Source: DATKKX01 sp035542775
GTDB lineage: Bacteria; Planctomycetota; Phycisphaerae; UBA1845; UTPLA1
DNA length: 26,356 nucleotides
Assembly (NCBI GenBank): GCA_035542775.1
Contig: DATKKX010000444.1
Coordinates: 1-26,356 of the forward strand
Direction of reading: 5' to 3'
Below, piece by piece: positions 1-6,958 of the stretch. A program made the translations under genes and the position numbers. Within the stretch, counting starts at the first letter, position 1; each line of letters opens with the position of its first letter. The notes beneath the pieces were generated by a model. That model ran no database searches and had not been told where the DNA came from. It saw only the letters and a list, made by a program, of their open reading frames with translations.

Positions 1-30
1 GCCCTGCCAAGTACCGCCGCCGTAGCAGTC

Positions 31-52
31 GGCGCACGTTAAACAGCGCGCC
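31..52 (-). terminator. Hairpin just downstream of the MFS transporter gene
   Basis: GGCGCAC at 31-37 pairs with GCGCGCC at 46-52 (seven pairs including one G-T), with an 8-nt loop. It lies 9 nt beyond the stop codon of the minus-strand transporter gene, where a terminator is expected. No T-run follows on the minus strand, so it is not a textbook intrinsic terminator. It may instead be a 3'-end stabilising hairpin. Confidence 0.35.
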
Positions 53-60
53 TGGTACAA

Positions 61-1608
61 CTAGGTCGCTTTGGTCTTGAAATCCTTACCGACCCAGCCC
101 TTGGCCAGAAGGAGGAGGATGCACGTTCCCATCGCGATGCACCCGTAAATGAACCACATCGTCTGGGTGTTGAGTTGACCGCCCAGCGGACAGTACTTCT
201 TCAGGAACCACCCTTCATAGACTGGAACGATCATCTTGGTAAGGAACCACGGAAACTGCGCCACGCCCATATAAGCTCCGGTCCGGCCTTCCGGGGCGAT
301 CTCAGCGGCGTATTGCAGGAAGCGTGGTTGCCACATCGCTTCGCCAAGGGTCATCAGGATGACAAAGGCGCCGAGGGTGAACACGCTCGGCCCGAGGGCG
401 AGCAGGAAGGTCGGCGCCGCCATGACGAACGTGCCGGTGATCATCATGTTGTAGACTTTCCGCTTTTGCGTCAAAGCGGTAATGATCGGCACAAGGATGA
501 AGATCAACAGCGAGTTAAGGCTTGTGGCGGCTTCGAAATGCTCACCGGCCCAGATGGTCCATCGCTGTCCGAGGGTCAACTTCTCTCTTATCTGCTGGGG
601 CAGGTCCGCGTATTTGAGCCGCTTTGCCGTGCCCGGTTTGGCTTCCTCAGCCGGAGCGGGCGTCGCGGGGACAGGTATGCCCGCCGTGGCGAGCACCGCA
701 GGCACGGAGTAGGCTCGATCGACGTATGCCTGGTACGTGCCGAAGTTGAAAGCGAAGAGGGTTTGAACGGGGATCAGGCAGAAGATGAAAAATGCGAATT
801 TCGCATCCGCAAGCGGGTGGTTCACTAACCAATGTGCAATCCTATCCCAGAAATCCTTTCGTGGTTCCTCCGCCTGCGCCGGAGTCGCAGGCTGCGGTGG
901 CGTGCTGGCAGCGGCTGCGACGGCAGCGCGTGCTTGCTGGACGGTCCGCCGCGTCAGGATCAACCACGTCATGATCAGCGAAACGACGGTCAGGGCGGCA
1001 TAGAACCGATACGCCCCGGCGATGCCGTATCGGTCACGTATCGGGGTCATGAACGACGGCAGCCAGCCGCCGAGGTTCATCAGCGCGTATAGCATGGCGT
1101 AACCCATCCCGGCTGTCGCCGGCGTGGTAAACTGGCGCACCCCCGCGTATGCCGCCGGCTGGTACATGCCGTAGCCGAGCACGACCAGCAGCAGGCCACA
1201 TATGGCCAGGACGTACATGGGCGAGGCAGCGCCAGTTCCGCCCGCCAATGGCGCGAACGCCAGCACGCTTCGGCCTGCGATCATCAGGACAAATGCCGCC
1301 AGCAATGCGAACCGCACGCCCCATTTGTCGGCGCGGCCGCCGAAGAGGAACATCGCGATAGTGATGCCGGCCGTCAGCACCATCTTGGATCGCTGCGACC
1401 AGATATCATCCTGCCCGGCATACTGCACGAAGTACATCGCCAGGTACTGCAGGATGCCGAAATAACAGAAGCCCTCTAGTAAATAGGGAAAGTTAATTCC
1501 CCACAGCGCCCGCGGCGCGTGCGCCAAGTCAATAAATGGCTGAGTGATTTCGCGGAGTGGACTTGCGTTCTTGGTCTCGCCGGACCCGCTCTGCTCTTGA
1601 TCTGCCAT
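61..1608 (-). CDS. MFS transporter, POT/peptide-transporter-like
   Basis: Inner-membrane transporter of 515 residues with about 12 hydrophobic segments. The first segment (about residues 40-62) contains E-G-F-C-Y-F-G. This loosely matches the ExxERFxYYG motif of proton-coupled oligopeptide (POT) transporters, so a proton-driven peptide or small-solute carrier is possible; the substrate cannot be read. A basic loop GGRADKWG at about 90-97 fits the MFS loop 2-3 motif. Segments 1-6 and 7-12 are joined by an Ala/Pro/Gln-rich hydrophilic linker (about 218-265). A second Pro/Ala-rich insert lies at about 300-355, between later segments. The frame stays open upstream to 1713, but ATG at 1608 follows a purine-rich AGGCGAAGAAG and begins the conserved hydrophilic N-terminus, so it is chosen as the start. 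The gene is transcribed alone, away from the gene at 2012. Confidence 0.8.
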   Translation of the reverse strand: MADQEQSGSGETKNASPLREITQPFIDLAHAPRALWGINFPYLLEGFCYFGILQYLAMYFVQYAGQDDIWSQRSKMVLTAGITIAMFLFGGRADKWGVRFALLAAFVLMIAGRSVLAFAPLAGGTGAASPMYVLAICGLLLVVLGYGMYQPAAYAGVRQFTTPATAGMGYAMLYALMNLGGWLPSFMTPIRDRYGIAGAYRFYAALTVVSLIMTWLILTRRTVQQARAAVAAAASTPPQPATPAQAEEPRKDFWDRIAHWLVNHPLADAKFAFFIFCLIPVQTLFAFNFGTYQAYVDRAYSVPAVLATAGIPVPATPAPAEEAKPGTAKRLKYADLPQQIREKLTLGQRWTIWAGEHFEAATSLNSLLIFILVPIITALTQKRKVYNMMITGTFVMAAPTFLLALGPSVFTLGAFVILMTLGEAMWQPRFLQYAAEIAPEGRTGAYMGVAQFPWFLTKMIVPVYEGWFLKKYCPLGGQLNTQTMWFIYGCIAMGTCILLLLAKGWVGKDFKTKAT

Positions 1609-1684
1609 GCGTCTTCTTCGCCTTTCCGCTTGCTTAGCCGCCCGAACCCGGCGGACCGTGGATTCGCCGTTTAGGCTCGCGGTT

Positions 1685-1713
1685 ACCCTAACCCCACCTC
1701 GCGTCCAAGGCAA
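1685..1713 (-). promoter_or_regulatory. Candidate promoter of the MFS gene
   Basis: On the minus strand TTGCCT (1713-1708) is followed after 17 nt by TAGGGT (1690-1685). The -35 is a fair match and the -10 is weak (three of six bases). It would start transcription near 1678, giving a leader of about 70 nt. A weak -10 next to a repeat array fits an activator-dependent promoter, but that is inference. Confidence 0.3.
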
Positions 1714-1768
1714 CGTCCCCTCCGAATGTCCTTAAGTTGTCCAAGCCTACCGGCTTAATTGTCCGTCC
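1703..1768. repeat. Phased GTCC (GGAC) direct-repeat array
   Basis: GTCC starts at 1703, 1715, 1728, 1739, 1761 and 1765. The first four are GCGTCC, ACGTCC, ATGTCC and TTGTCC, spaced 12, 13 and 11 nt, close to one helical turn. The fifth (TTGTCC) is two turns further on. The array overlaps the -35 of the candidate MFS promoter and extends upstream of it. This layout recalls direct-repeat sites of OmpR/PhoB-type response regulators; the binding protein is unknown. Confidence 0.35.
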
Positions 1769-2011
1769 AGCCCGGCGACTTTTGCTTCCGGCTTGAGACC
1801 AGACGGCTTCAAGATCCCGACATCTCCAACCTCGGCGTGATTTGATCCCAGCGGTGTTCGGCGCTGCGGTCAGACTGCGCGCCATCGTGCGTTTCAGGGC
1901 GCCGAGAGGACGGTCGGCGGCGTCGACCGGGGCCGGATTCTAGAAATTCGGGAAACGGGGCCTAGACTCCCCGCATGCGAGAAAACTCCGAGTCGTTTGG
2001 GAGCGATTTCG

Positions 2012-2566
2012 ATGTTCGAGAAGATGCCCAAAGACCCAGGGATGAAGGACCCCGCGGTACCAACCGTGAGCGAGACGACGGAGCAGCTGCCGCAACCGTC
2101 GCCCGTCGAGGTGGAGCTGCGACAGCTCGCCGACCGGTTGCGCGATCCCGCGACGGCACCCGAGCCCCTCGGCACCTGCGTGTTCGCGGTGGGCGACAAG
2201 GCGGTGACCGCCCAGACGACCGAGTTGCAGTGTGCGATGCTGAACGGCACCTGGTGCAAGGGCGCGGAAGCGGCACAACAGAGCGAGACGTCTGCGGAAC
2301 AAGTACCCGCCACGCCAGTGCCGGTCGAGGAAGCGGTGACTCAACTCCAGTCGAAGCTGGCTGCCGCGCCAGGGCAACAGGCGGAGGAAATGGGGGTCTG
2401 CGTGTACGCCGCCGGCGATAGGGCATGTCAGGCGGGGATGTCCCAGTTGCAGTGCGAACTGCTGGGCGGCGTCTGGTTCCGCGGCGAGACGGAAGCGGCG
2501 GCGGGCCAGGGGCCCGTTGCGACAGAGCAGGGCCCAAGCAACGCGAGTGCGCAAGGGGGACTCTAG
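2012..2566 (+). CDS. Small protein with duplicated Cys/GD/LQC/Trp module, function unknown
   Basis: A 184-residue soluble-looking protein with no signal peptide or membrane segment; I do not recognise the family. It contains two copies of a module of about 53 residues (about 32-84 and 95-148), offset by 63-64 residues. Each copy has a short helix-like part (VE....QL...L), then a hydrophobic stretch with Cys (C56, C120), a Gly-Asp pair, LQC (C74, C138), a Leu/Gly-rich turn, Trp (W81, W145) and Gly. Cys-x17-Cys is kept in both copies. Extra cysteines (C82, C129) differ between them. The N-terminus, linker and C-terminus are rich in Pro, Ala, Gln and Glu. ATG at 2012 is preferred over an upstream TTG (1997) because GGGAG at 1999-2003 gives it a ribosome binding site. 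It lies 157 nt upstream of the mechanosensitive channel gene on the same strand, so they may be cotranscribed. Confidence 0.65.
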   Translation: MFEKMPKDPGMKDPAVPTVSETTEQLPQPSPVEVELRQLADRLRDPATAPEPLGTCVFAVGDKAVTAQTTELQCAMLNGTWCKGAEAAQQSETSAEQVPATPVPVEEAVTQLQSKLAAAPGQQAEEMGVCVYAAGDRACQAGMSQLQCELLGGVWFRGETEAAAGQGPVATEQGPSNASAQGGL

Positions 2567-2621
2567 GATGAGCCGCAGGTGAACAAGCACGAAGCGGCCT
2601 CGCGGGGCAGGCGCCGGATGG

Positions 2622-2646
2622 CCGGGGGAGTTTCGTGCCCCTCCGG
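2622..2646 (+). terminator. Hairpin between the small-protein gene and the channel gene
   Basis: CCGGGGG at 2622-2628 pairs with CCTCCGG at 2640-2646 (seven pairs, one wobble) around an 11-nt loop. A second small hairpin, GCTCC/GGAGC at 2684-2698 with loop TTCGC, follows. No T-run is present. They could attenuate or process transcripts entering the channel gene, or simply reflect high GC content. Confidence 0.25.
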
Positions 2647-2723
2647 ACATGGGTGGCCTGGGTCGCCGGATTGCCGGGGCCAAGCTCCTTCGCGGAGCGA
2701 TGTTCAAAGCGAAGGTGTGAATC

Positions 2724-5700
2724 ATGGAGTTGCATGGGACGATTTTGGGGAAGACTGCCGCCGGCCTCGCCAGAGGAGCGGTGACCTGGCTGGTCATCGC
2801 TTCGGTGTGCCTGGCTGGTCCGCATGCACTCGCCCAGGCGACAGGCGAAGCGAGCCAGCCGGCCTCGGCAACCCAGCCCAACGTCGCCACGTCCCAACCC
2901 GCCTCAACGCAGCCCTCCACCAATGAGATGCATCGACTGACCCTCGACGAGGTTCAGCTTCGCCTGCGTCAGGCGCAGACCAATCCCGATATCGATGAAG
3001 GCGAGAAGGCGACTCTTGTCGGTTTGTACTCGCAGGCCATTCAGCAATTACAGCTCTCCGAGCAGTGCGCAGCCGTGGCATCGCGACACGACGCGGAGCG
3101 GCTCAAAGTGCCCCAATTGCTGAGCGCTGCCCACGCCGAATTGGAGAACCCTCCGCCTTCATCCGAGCCGGATGTTCCTGCAGACGCCCCGGTCAGCCGT
3201 TTGGAGGAAGTGCTCGCTCAGATGGAAGCGGAGTTGGAGCACGCGTGGATCGCACAAAGCGACCTGATGACGCAACGGGACCGCAACCTGAAACGCCGTC
3301 TGGACCTCCCCGCGCTGCTCACGACGGCCAGGCGACAACTAGCGACCCTGGTGGAGTCGAGCGACACGGCGGCTGAGACCAACGCGGCTTCGGCGATGTC
3401 GTTGGCGCGGCATACATTGATACAGGCGCGCCGGATCGCGCTCGAAACGGAAATCCAGCGATACGAGAAGGAGATGTTGAACTTCACCGCGCGCCGGGAG
3501 CTGTTCTCGGTTCGGTTGGAGTTGGCCCGCCGGCACGTGGCGGATCTCGAGGCCGAGGCGAACGCCTGGCGTGCGCGGCTCCGACAGCAGCGCAGGAGCG
3601 AGATCGAGCAGGCCTACAGCGAGGTCCAGAAGCAGGCCGAGCAGGCTCCCACGCCGGTAAAGACACTGGCGGAGGCTTGTCTGAAACTGGCCGCGGAACG
3701 CCGTGAATTGTGCGGCCGTTTGGAGCAGGTCGAAGATCGGGCCCGGGATCTCGCCACGCGGCTGGCCGGCTTGCGAGGCGATCTGGAGAGGATCGAGAAA
3801 CGCGTGCAGGCATCCGAGGTAACCACCGGATTAAGCGAGCTGCTGCACAGAGACCGTGCGCGGCTCCCTGACATTCTCCCGCATATGCACGACCTGGACG
3901 TGCAGAAAGGCCATACCGGCGACGTACGGAGGAGAATGACGGAGTTGGAGGAGTTGAGCTCCACGCTGGCCGACGGGGAGCAAACCGTTCGTTCCATCCG
4001 GACCCACGCCGATCCCAACTTGAGCAAGGAGGAAACCGCGGAAATCGATGCCGCCGCCCGCGAGTGGGCCGGCCGGCAGCAGAAACAAGTGGACGCGCTG
4101 CTTGAGGAGTATGGCGTTTACTTCAGCAAGCTGATCCATCTTGACGCCCGTGAGCAGGAATTTGTCGATGCTGTGCGTCGGATCGCCGCCTATACCGACG
4201 CCAACCTGCTTTGGGGCCGAAGCTGCTCCCTGCCGGGTCGGGAGGATCTGACCAACGCCGTCGAAGCAATCGTATGGCTAAGCGGAGTGGGCGACCTTCA
4301 CAAGTTGGCGGCGACGTTCAACGACTCAATCAATGCCCAGGGCGTCTTGCCCCTCGTCGCGTTGCTGGTGTTGGTGATGGCGATTGCCCTCCGCCGTCGC
4401 TTGTGGGCCACACTCGTGAAGTCGGGAGAATTCGTCCTTCATCCCGGCAAGGATTCGCTGTTTGACACCGCGAAGGCCCTGGCCTGCACGGTGATTCTCG
4501 CCGCGCTGTGGCCGGCCGCGATAGCCTGGTGTGCATGGCTGGCATCACCGCCCGGAGAAGTGGTCGATTTCGCCCGCGGAGTCTCCGCGGGGCTGTTGGC
4601 CGCCGCGGTGGTCCTGCTGACAACACGCTGGGTTTCAGTGCTGGTCTGCCCGAACGGACTGGGCGAAAGGCATTTTCGGTGGCGGGCTGCCCGTTTGCAG
4701 CTCCTGCGGAGGCATCTGCGATGGCTGCCCCCGATCGTCGTTCCGGCGGTGTTCATTTTCGCCACCCTTGGGCATCAGGCGGTAGACACTCGCAACACAT
4801 CACTGGGACGGGCCGCGTTTATCGTGAGCTGCCTGGCAGTTGCGGTGTTCGTCCACAAGCTTTTGCGGCCAGGGGCGGGCCTGTGGGCGCCCATCGCTTC
4901 CGGACAGAAGGCCGGGTTGGGTCACCTCCTACACCACGTTGTCCACGTGTTGGCGATCGCGGTGCCCTTGGCACTCGCTGTCGCCTCCGTGTTCGGCTAT
5001 TACTACACGGCGATCCAACTGGGCTGGAAGCTGCTCATCACGCTGTGGTGCTTCCTCGCACTGCTGATCGTCGACGCGCTGTTACGCCGGTGGCTGGTAT
5101 ACAAGATGCAGCGCAGGGCCCTTCGCGAGGCTCAGGAACGTGCCGCCAAGGCTGCTCAGCATCGAGCCGAAGGCGCAACCGAACCCGCCGTTGCCACCGA
5201 GGCGGAGCCCGGCGTGGATCTGGCGGATATCCGCGTTCATACCAGTCGATTGGTCCGCACCGCGATGGCGGTCGCGGCAGGCCTCTGTTTGTGGATGGTC
5301 TGGGCGAACGTTCTTCCGGCTTTGGAACCCTTGCGAGGCATCGTTCTTTGGACGAATCACGTCGAGACCGCTGACACAATCACGCTTCCGGATGGCAGCA
5401 GCACCGTCAGCAAGGTGGCCAGAGCGCTGCCGGTTACCCTCTCCGATCTTTGTCTTGCTATCGCTGTGATCTCGCTGACGATCATCGCCGCCCGGAACCT
5501 GCCGGGGCTGCTGGAAGTCACCTTGCTGGATCGCCTGCCCCTTGCCGCAAGCAGTCGTTATGCGTTCGCCACCATTACCGGGTATCTGATCACGGTCGTG
5601 GGTATCATCCTCGCATTCAGCGCTATCGGCATCGGCTGGTCCAGGGTGCAGTGGCTGGCCGCGGCGATGACCGTCGGGCTGGGTTTCGGGCTCCAGGAGA

Positions 5701-6245
5701 TCTTCGCGAATTTCGTGTCCGGCCTCATCATTCTTTTCGAGCGGCCGGTCCGCATCGGAGATGCGGTGACCATCGGCGATCAGAGCGGCGTCGTTACCCG
5801 CATCCGCATGAGAGCGACCACCATCACCAACTGGGACCACAAGGAGCTCATCGTTCCCAACAAACGATTCATCACCGAAGAGGTGCTCAACTGGACGCTG
5901 ACCGATTCCGTGATCCGCCTGGTTTTGCCTATCAGCGTTGCACACGGCTCGAACCCGGCGGTGGTCCGCGACACGCTTGTGCAAATCGCCAAGGACCATG
6001 CCGGTGTCTTGTCTGAGCCGGCCCCCAGCGCGGTGTTCAAGGGCCTGGGGCCGAGCTCGATGGATTTTGAACTCTCCGTTTTCGTTCATAGGGAAGACTA
6101 CGGCAGGGTGCTGCATGAGCTGAACTCGGCGGTCGAGGAATCCCTGGTCGCCAAAGGCATCGGCATCGCTGTTCCTATCCAGTTGCAGCAGATTCAGGTT
6201 CGAGCAGTCGCCGACAATTCGCAGCCCGTCGCCGCCGCTGGATGA
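2724..6245 (+). CDS. Large MscS-family mechanosensitive channel (MscK/KefA-type)
   Basis: Inner-membrane tension-gated channel of 1173 residues, close to the size of MscK (about 1120). A signal peptide (hydrophobic about 19-33, ALA at 35-37) is followed by a Ser/Gln/Pro/Thr linker (38-66) and a long Glu/Arg/Gln-rich periplasmic region predicted as coiled coil (about 70-480). About eleven membrane segments follow (near 540, 584, 619, 667, 693, 737, 770, 842, 905, 945 and 974), as in MscK. The last is the Gly/Ala-rich pore helix. It runs into the MscS beta domain with NFVSG, FERPVRIGD, GVV.RI, a T-rich strand and VPN (about 974-1070), then the alpha/beta C-terminal domain. A charged cytoplasmic loop lies at about 790-840. 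ATG at 2724 has GAAGG upstream. Known family role: releasing solutes on hypo-osmotic shock. The small-protein gene at 2012 precedes it. Confidence 0.92.
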   Translation: MELHGTILGKTAAGLARGAVTWLVIASVCLAGPHALAQATGEASQPASATQPNVATSQPASTQPSTNEMHRLTLDEVQLRLRQAQTNPDIDEGEKATLVGLYSQAIQQLQLSEQCAAVASRHDAERLKVPQLLSAAHAELENPPPSSEPDVPADAPVSRLEEVLAQMEAELEHAWIAQSDLMTQRDRNLKRRLDLPALLTTARRQLATLVESSDTAAETNAASAMSLARHTLIQARRIALETEIQRYEKEMLNFTARRELFSVRLELARRHVADLEAEANAWRARLRQQRRSEIEQAYSEVQKQAEQAPTPVKTLAEACLKLAAERRELCGRLEQVEDRARDLATRLAGLRGDLERIEKRVQASEVTTGLSELLHRDRARLPDILPHMHDLDVQKGHTGDVRRRMTELEELSSTLADGEQTVRSIRTHADPNLSKEETAEIDAAAREWAGRQQKQVDALLEEYGVYFSKLIHLDAREQEFVDAVRRIAAYTDANLLWGRSCSLPGREDLTNAVEAIVWLSGVGDLHKLAATFNDSINAQGVLPLVALLVLVMAIALRRRLWATLVKSGEFVLHPGKDSLFDTAKALACTVILAALWPAAIAWCAWLASPPGEVVDFARGVSAGLLAAAVVLLTTRWVSVLVCPNGLGERHFRWRAARLQLLRRHLRWLPPIVVPAVFIFATLGHQAVDTRNTSLGRAAFIVSCLAVAVFVHKLLRPGAGLWAPIASGQKAGLGHLLHHVVHVLAIAVPLALAVASVFGYYYTAIQLGWKLLITLWCFLALLIVDALLRRWLVYKMQRRALREAQERAAKAAQHRAEGATEPAVATEAEPGVDLADIRVHTSRLVRTAMAVAAGLCLWMVWANVLPALEPLRGIVLWTNHVETADTITLPDGSSTVSKVARALPVTLSDLCLAIAVISLTIIAARNLPGLLEVTLLDRLPLAASSRYAFATITGYLITVVGIILAFSAIGIGWSRVQWLAAAMTVGLGFGLQEIFANFVSGLIILFERPVRIGDAVTIGDQSGVVTRIRMRATTITNWDHKELIVPNKRFITEEVLNWTLTDSVIRLVLPISVAHGSNPAVVRDTLVQIAKDHAGVLSEPAPSAVFKGLGPSSMDFELSVFVHREDYGRVLHELNSAVEESLVAKGIGIAVPIQLQQIQVRAVADNSQPVAAAG

Positions 6246-6371
6246 TTGGGGAAAACGCCACTGGCGCTGTCGTCACGGTGAAAGATGAAACCGACGTACG
6301 GAGGCTGCGAGGACCCGCCAGATCCGTTGATGTACGCGAGGAATCGGGGCTCTTGATGTGTCGCGGCGGCT

Positions 6372-6773
6372 CTATGATGCCAGGGCCATGATCACCCGGA
6401 TGACCATGGCTCCGATAAGCAGTACGGTCAGCAGCGAGATGATCACCGTTGCGGCCGAAGGCTCGTCAGATTCGAGGATGCGTCTGACGTCTACCGCCGA
6501 CAGAGTGGCTGCGTTCCCCTCCGGGAGGGCGATGCGGCATTCGTACTCCACCGCCCGCAGCAGCAGGTACGCTTCGTAGGTATCGATCCCCAGGCTTCCG
6601 GCGAATTGGATCAGTTCTTTGCGCTCCCGGCGACCGAGCCGGCCGTCGGCGATTTCCGCCTTGATCATCTCGCGGAAGACCTTGCGGTTCATGGCCCGAC
6701 TCTGGATTCGTTCCCGGATGGCGGGGTCTTCGGGCTCCGGCTCGTACCGGCTCAGGCGCAACTGGCTCCCCAT
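6372..6773 (-). CDS. Small tail-anchored protein, TerB-like helical domain (uncertain)
   Basis: A 133-residue protein of unknown function. The N-terminal part is charged. Residues about 30-80 are helical, with an acidic-glycine turn (IADGRLG) followed by R-R-E-R and a second helix. This resembles the TerB-like or EF-hand-like helical folds, but only loosely. Residues about 107-131 form one hydrophobic helix at the extreme C-terminus, so the protein should be tail-anchored with the helical domain in the cytoplasm. An in-frame ATG lies at 6788, but ATG at 6773 is chosen. The first lacks a ribosome binding site and sits at about the predicted transcription start, while GGGAGGG lies 8 nt before the second. 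The gene converges on the channel gene and is divergent from the helicase gene. Confidence 0.6.
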   Translation of the reverse strand: MGSQLRLSRYEPEPEDPAIRERIQSRAMNRKVFREMIKAEIADGRLGRRERKELIQFAGSLGIDTYEAYLLLRAVEYECRIALPEGNAATLSAVDVRRILESDEPSAATVIISLLTVLLIGAMVIRVIMALAS

Positions 6774-6791
6774 CTTCTTCCCTCCCATTGG

Positions 6792-6820
6792 ACGATAGGC
6801 TGCCGCGTTGCCCGAGCCAA
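6792..6820 (-). promoter_or_regulatory. Candidate sigma70-type promoter of the tail-anchored protein gene
   Basis: On the minus strand TTGGCT (6820-6815) and TATCGT (6797-6792) are separated by exactly 17 nt. Transcription would begin near 6785, so the transcript would start at or just inside the ATG at 6788. That supports translation from the ATG at 6773. Confidence 0.45.
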
Positions 6821-6880
6821 ACTTTCCGCATCAACCGTTCGCTCCGTCCGATAGAGTCGTCACCCTCGCGAGATCCCGCC

Positions 6881-6909
6881 TTGTCACCGCTCCAGCTATG
6901 TCCTATCAT
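6881..6909 (+). promoter_or_regulatory. Candidate sigma70-type promoter of the DEAD-box helicase gene
   Basis: TTGTCA at 6881-6886 and TATCAT at 6904-6909 are separated by 17 nt, a good match to the sigma70 consensus. Transcription would start near 6916, giving a leader of about 43 nt. The same -35 hexamer occurs in the candidate promoter at 17670-17698, and the same -10 hexamer at 14623-14628. Confidence 0.5.
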
Positions 6910-6923
6910 GCCATGATGATAGG
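6902..6923. promoter_or_regulatory. Perfect inverted repeat over the helicase promoter -10 and start
   Basis: CCTATCAT (6902-6909) and ATGATAGG (6916-6923) are perfect 8-nt inverted arms around GCCATG. The left arm contains the -10 hexamer and the right arm covers the expected start site. This is a typical place for a repressor operator. Alternatively, its transcript-proximal part might be a 5'-end structure. Confidence 0.4.
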
Positions 6924-6958
6924 GGAGCGACGGAATCGCCCCTCACGCCCGAGTAGCT

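Larger units (their letters stand above)
1609..2011. other. Divergent intergenic region (403 nt) with promoter elements
   Basis: No convincing gene is seen here. A 65-codon reading frame on the minus strand has no ribosome binding site or recognisable product. The region holds a candidate promoter for the MFS gene, a GTCC direct-repeat array (1703-1768), a small AAGCC/GGCTT inverted repeat (1743-1756), and a CGGGG/CCCCG hairpin (1956-1973) shortly before the gene at 2012. No good sigma70 promoter could be found for the 2012 gene. Confidence 0.5.

Noticed and set aside
1940..2923. A 327-codon minus-strand frame and an overlapping 311-codon one across the region of the 2012 gene
   Set aside because: Both are Arg/Pro/His-rich with no recognisable motif. 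The plus-strand frame has a good ribosome binding site and a duplicated module, so it was kept instead.
5082..6116. A 344-codon minus-strand frame opposite the MscS domain
   Set aside because: The plus-strand frame encodes the conserved MscS core. The opposite translation is charged low-complexity sequence typical of a shadow frame.
6256..6266. A CGCC/GGCG hairpin after the channel gene stop
   Set aside because: The stem has only four base pairs and no T-run, which is too weak to call a terminator.
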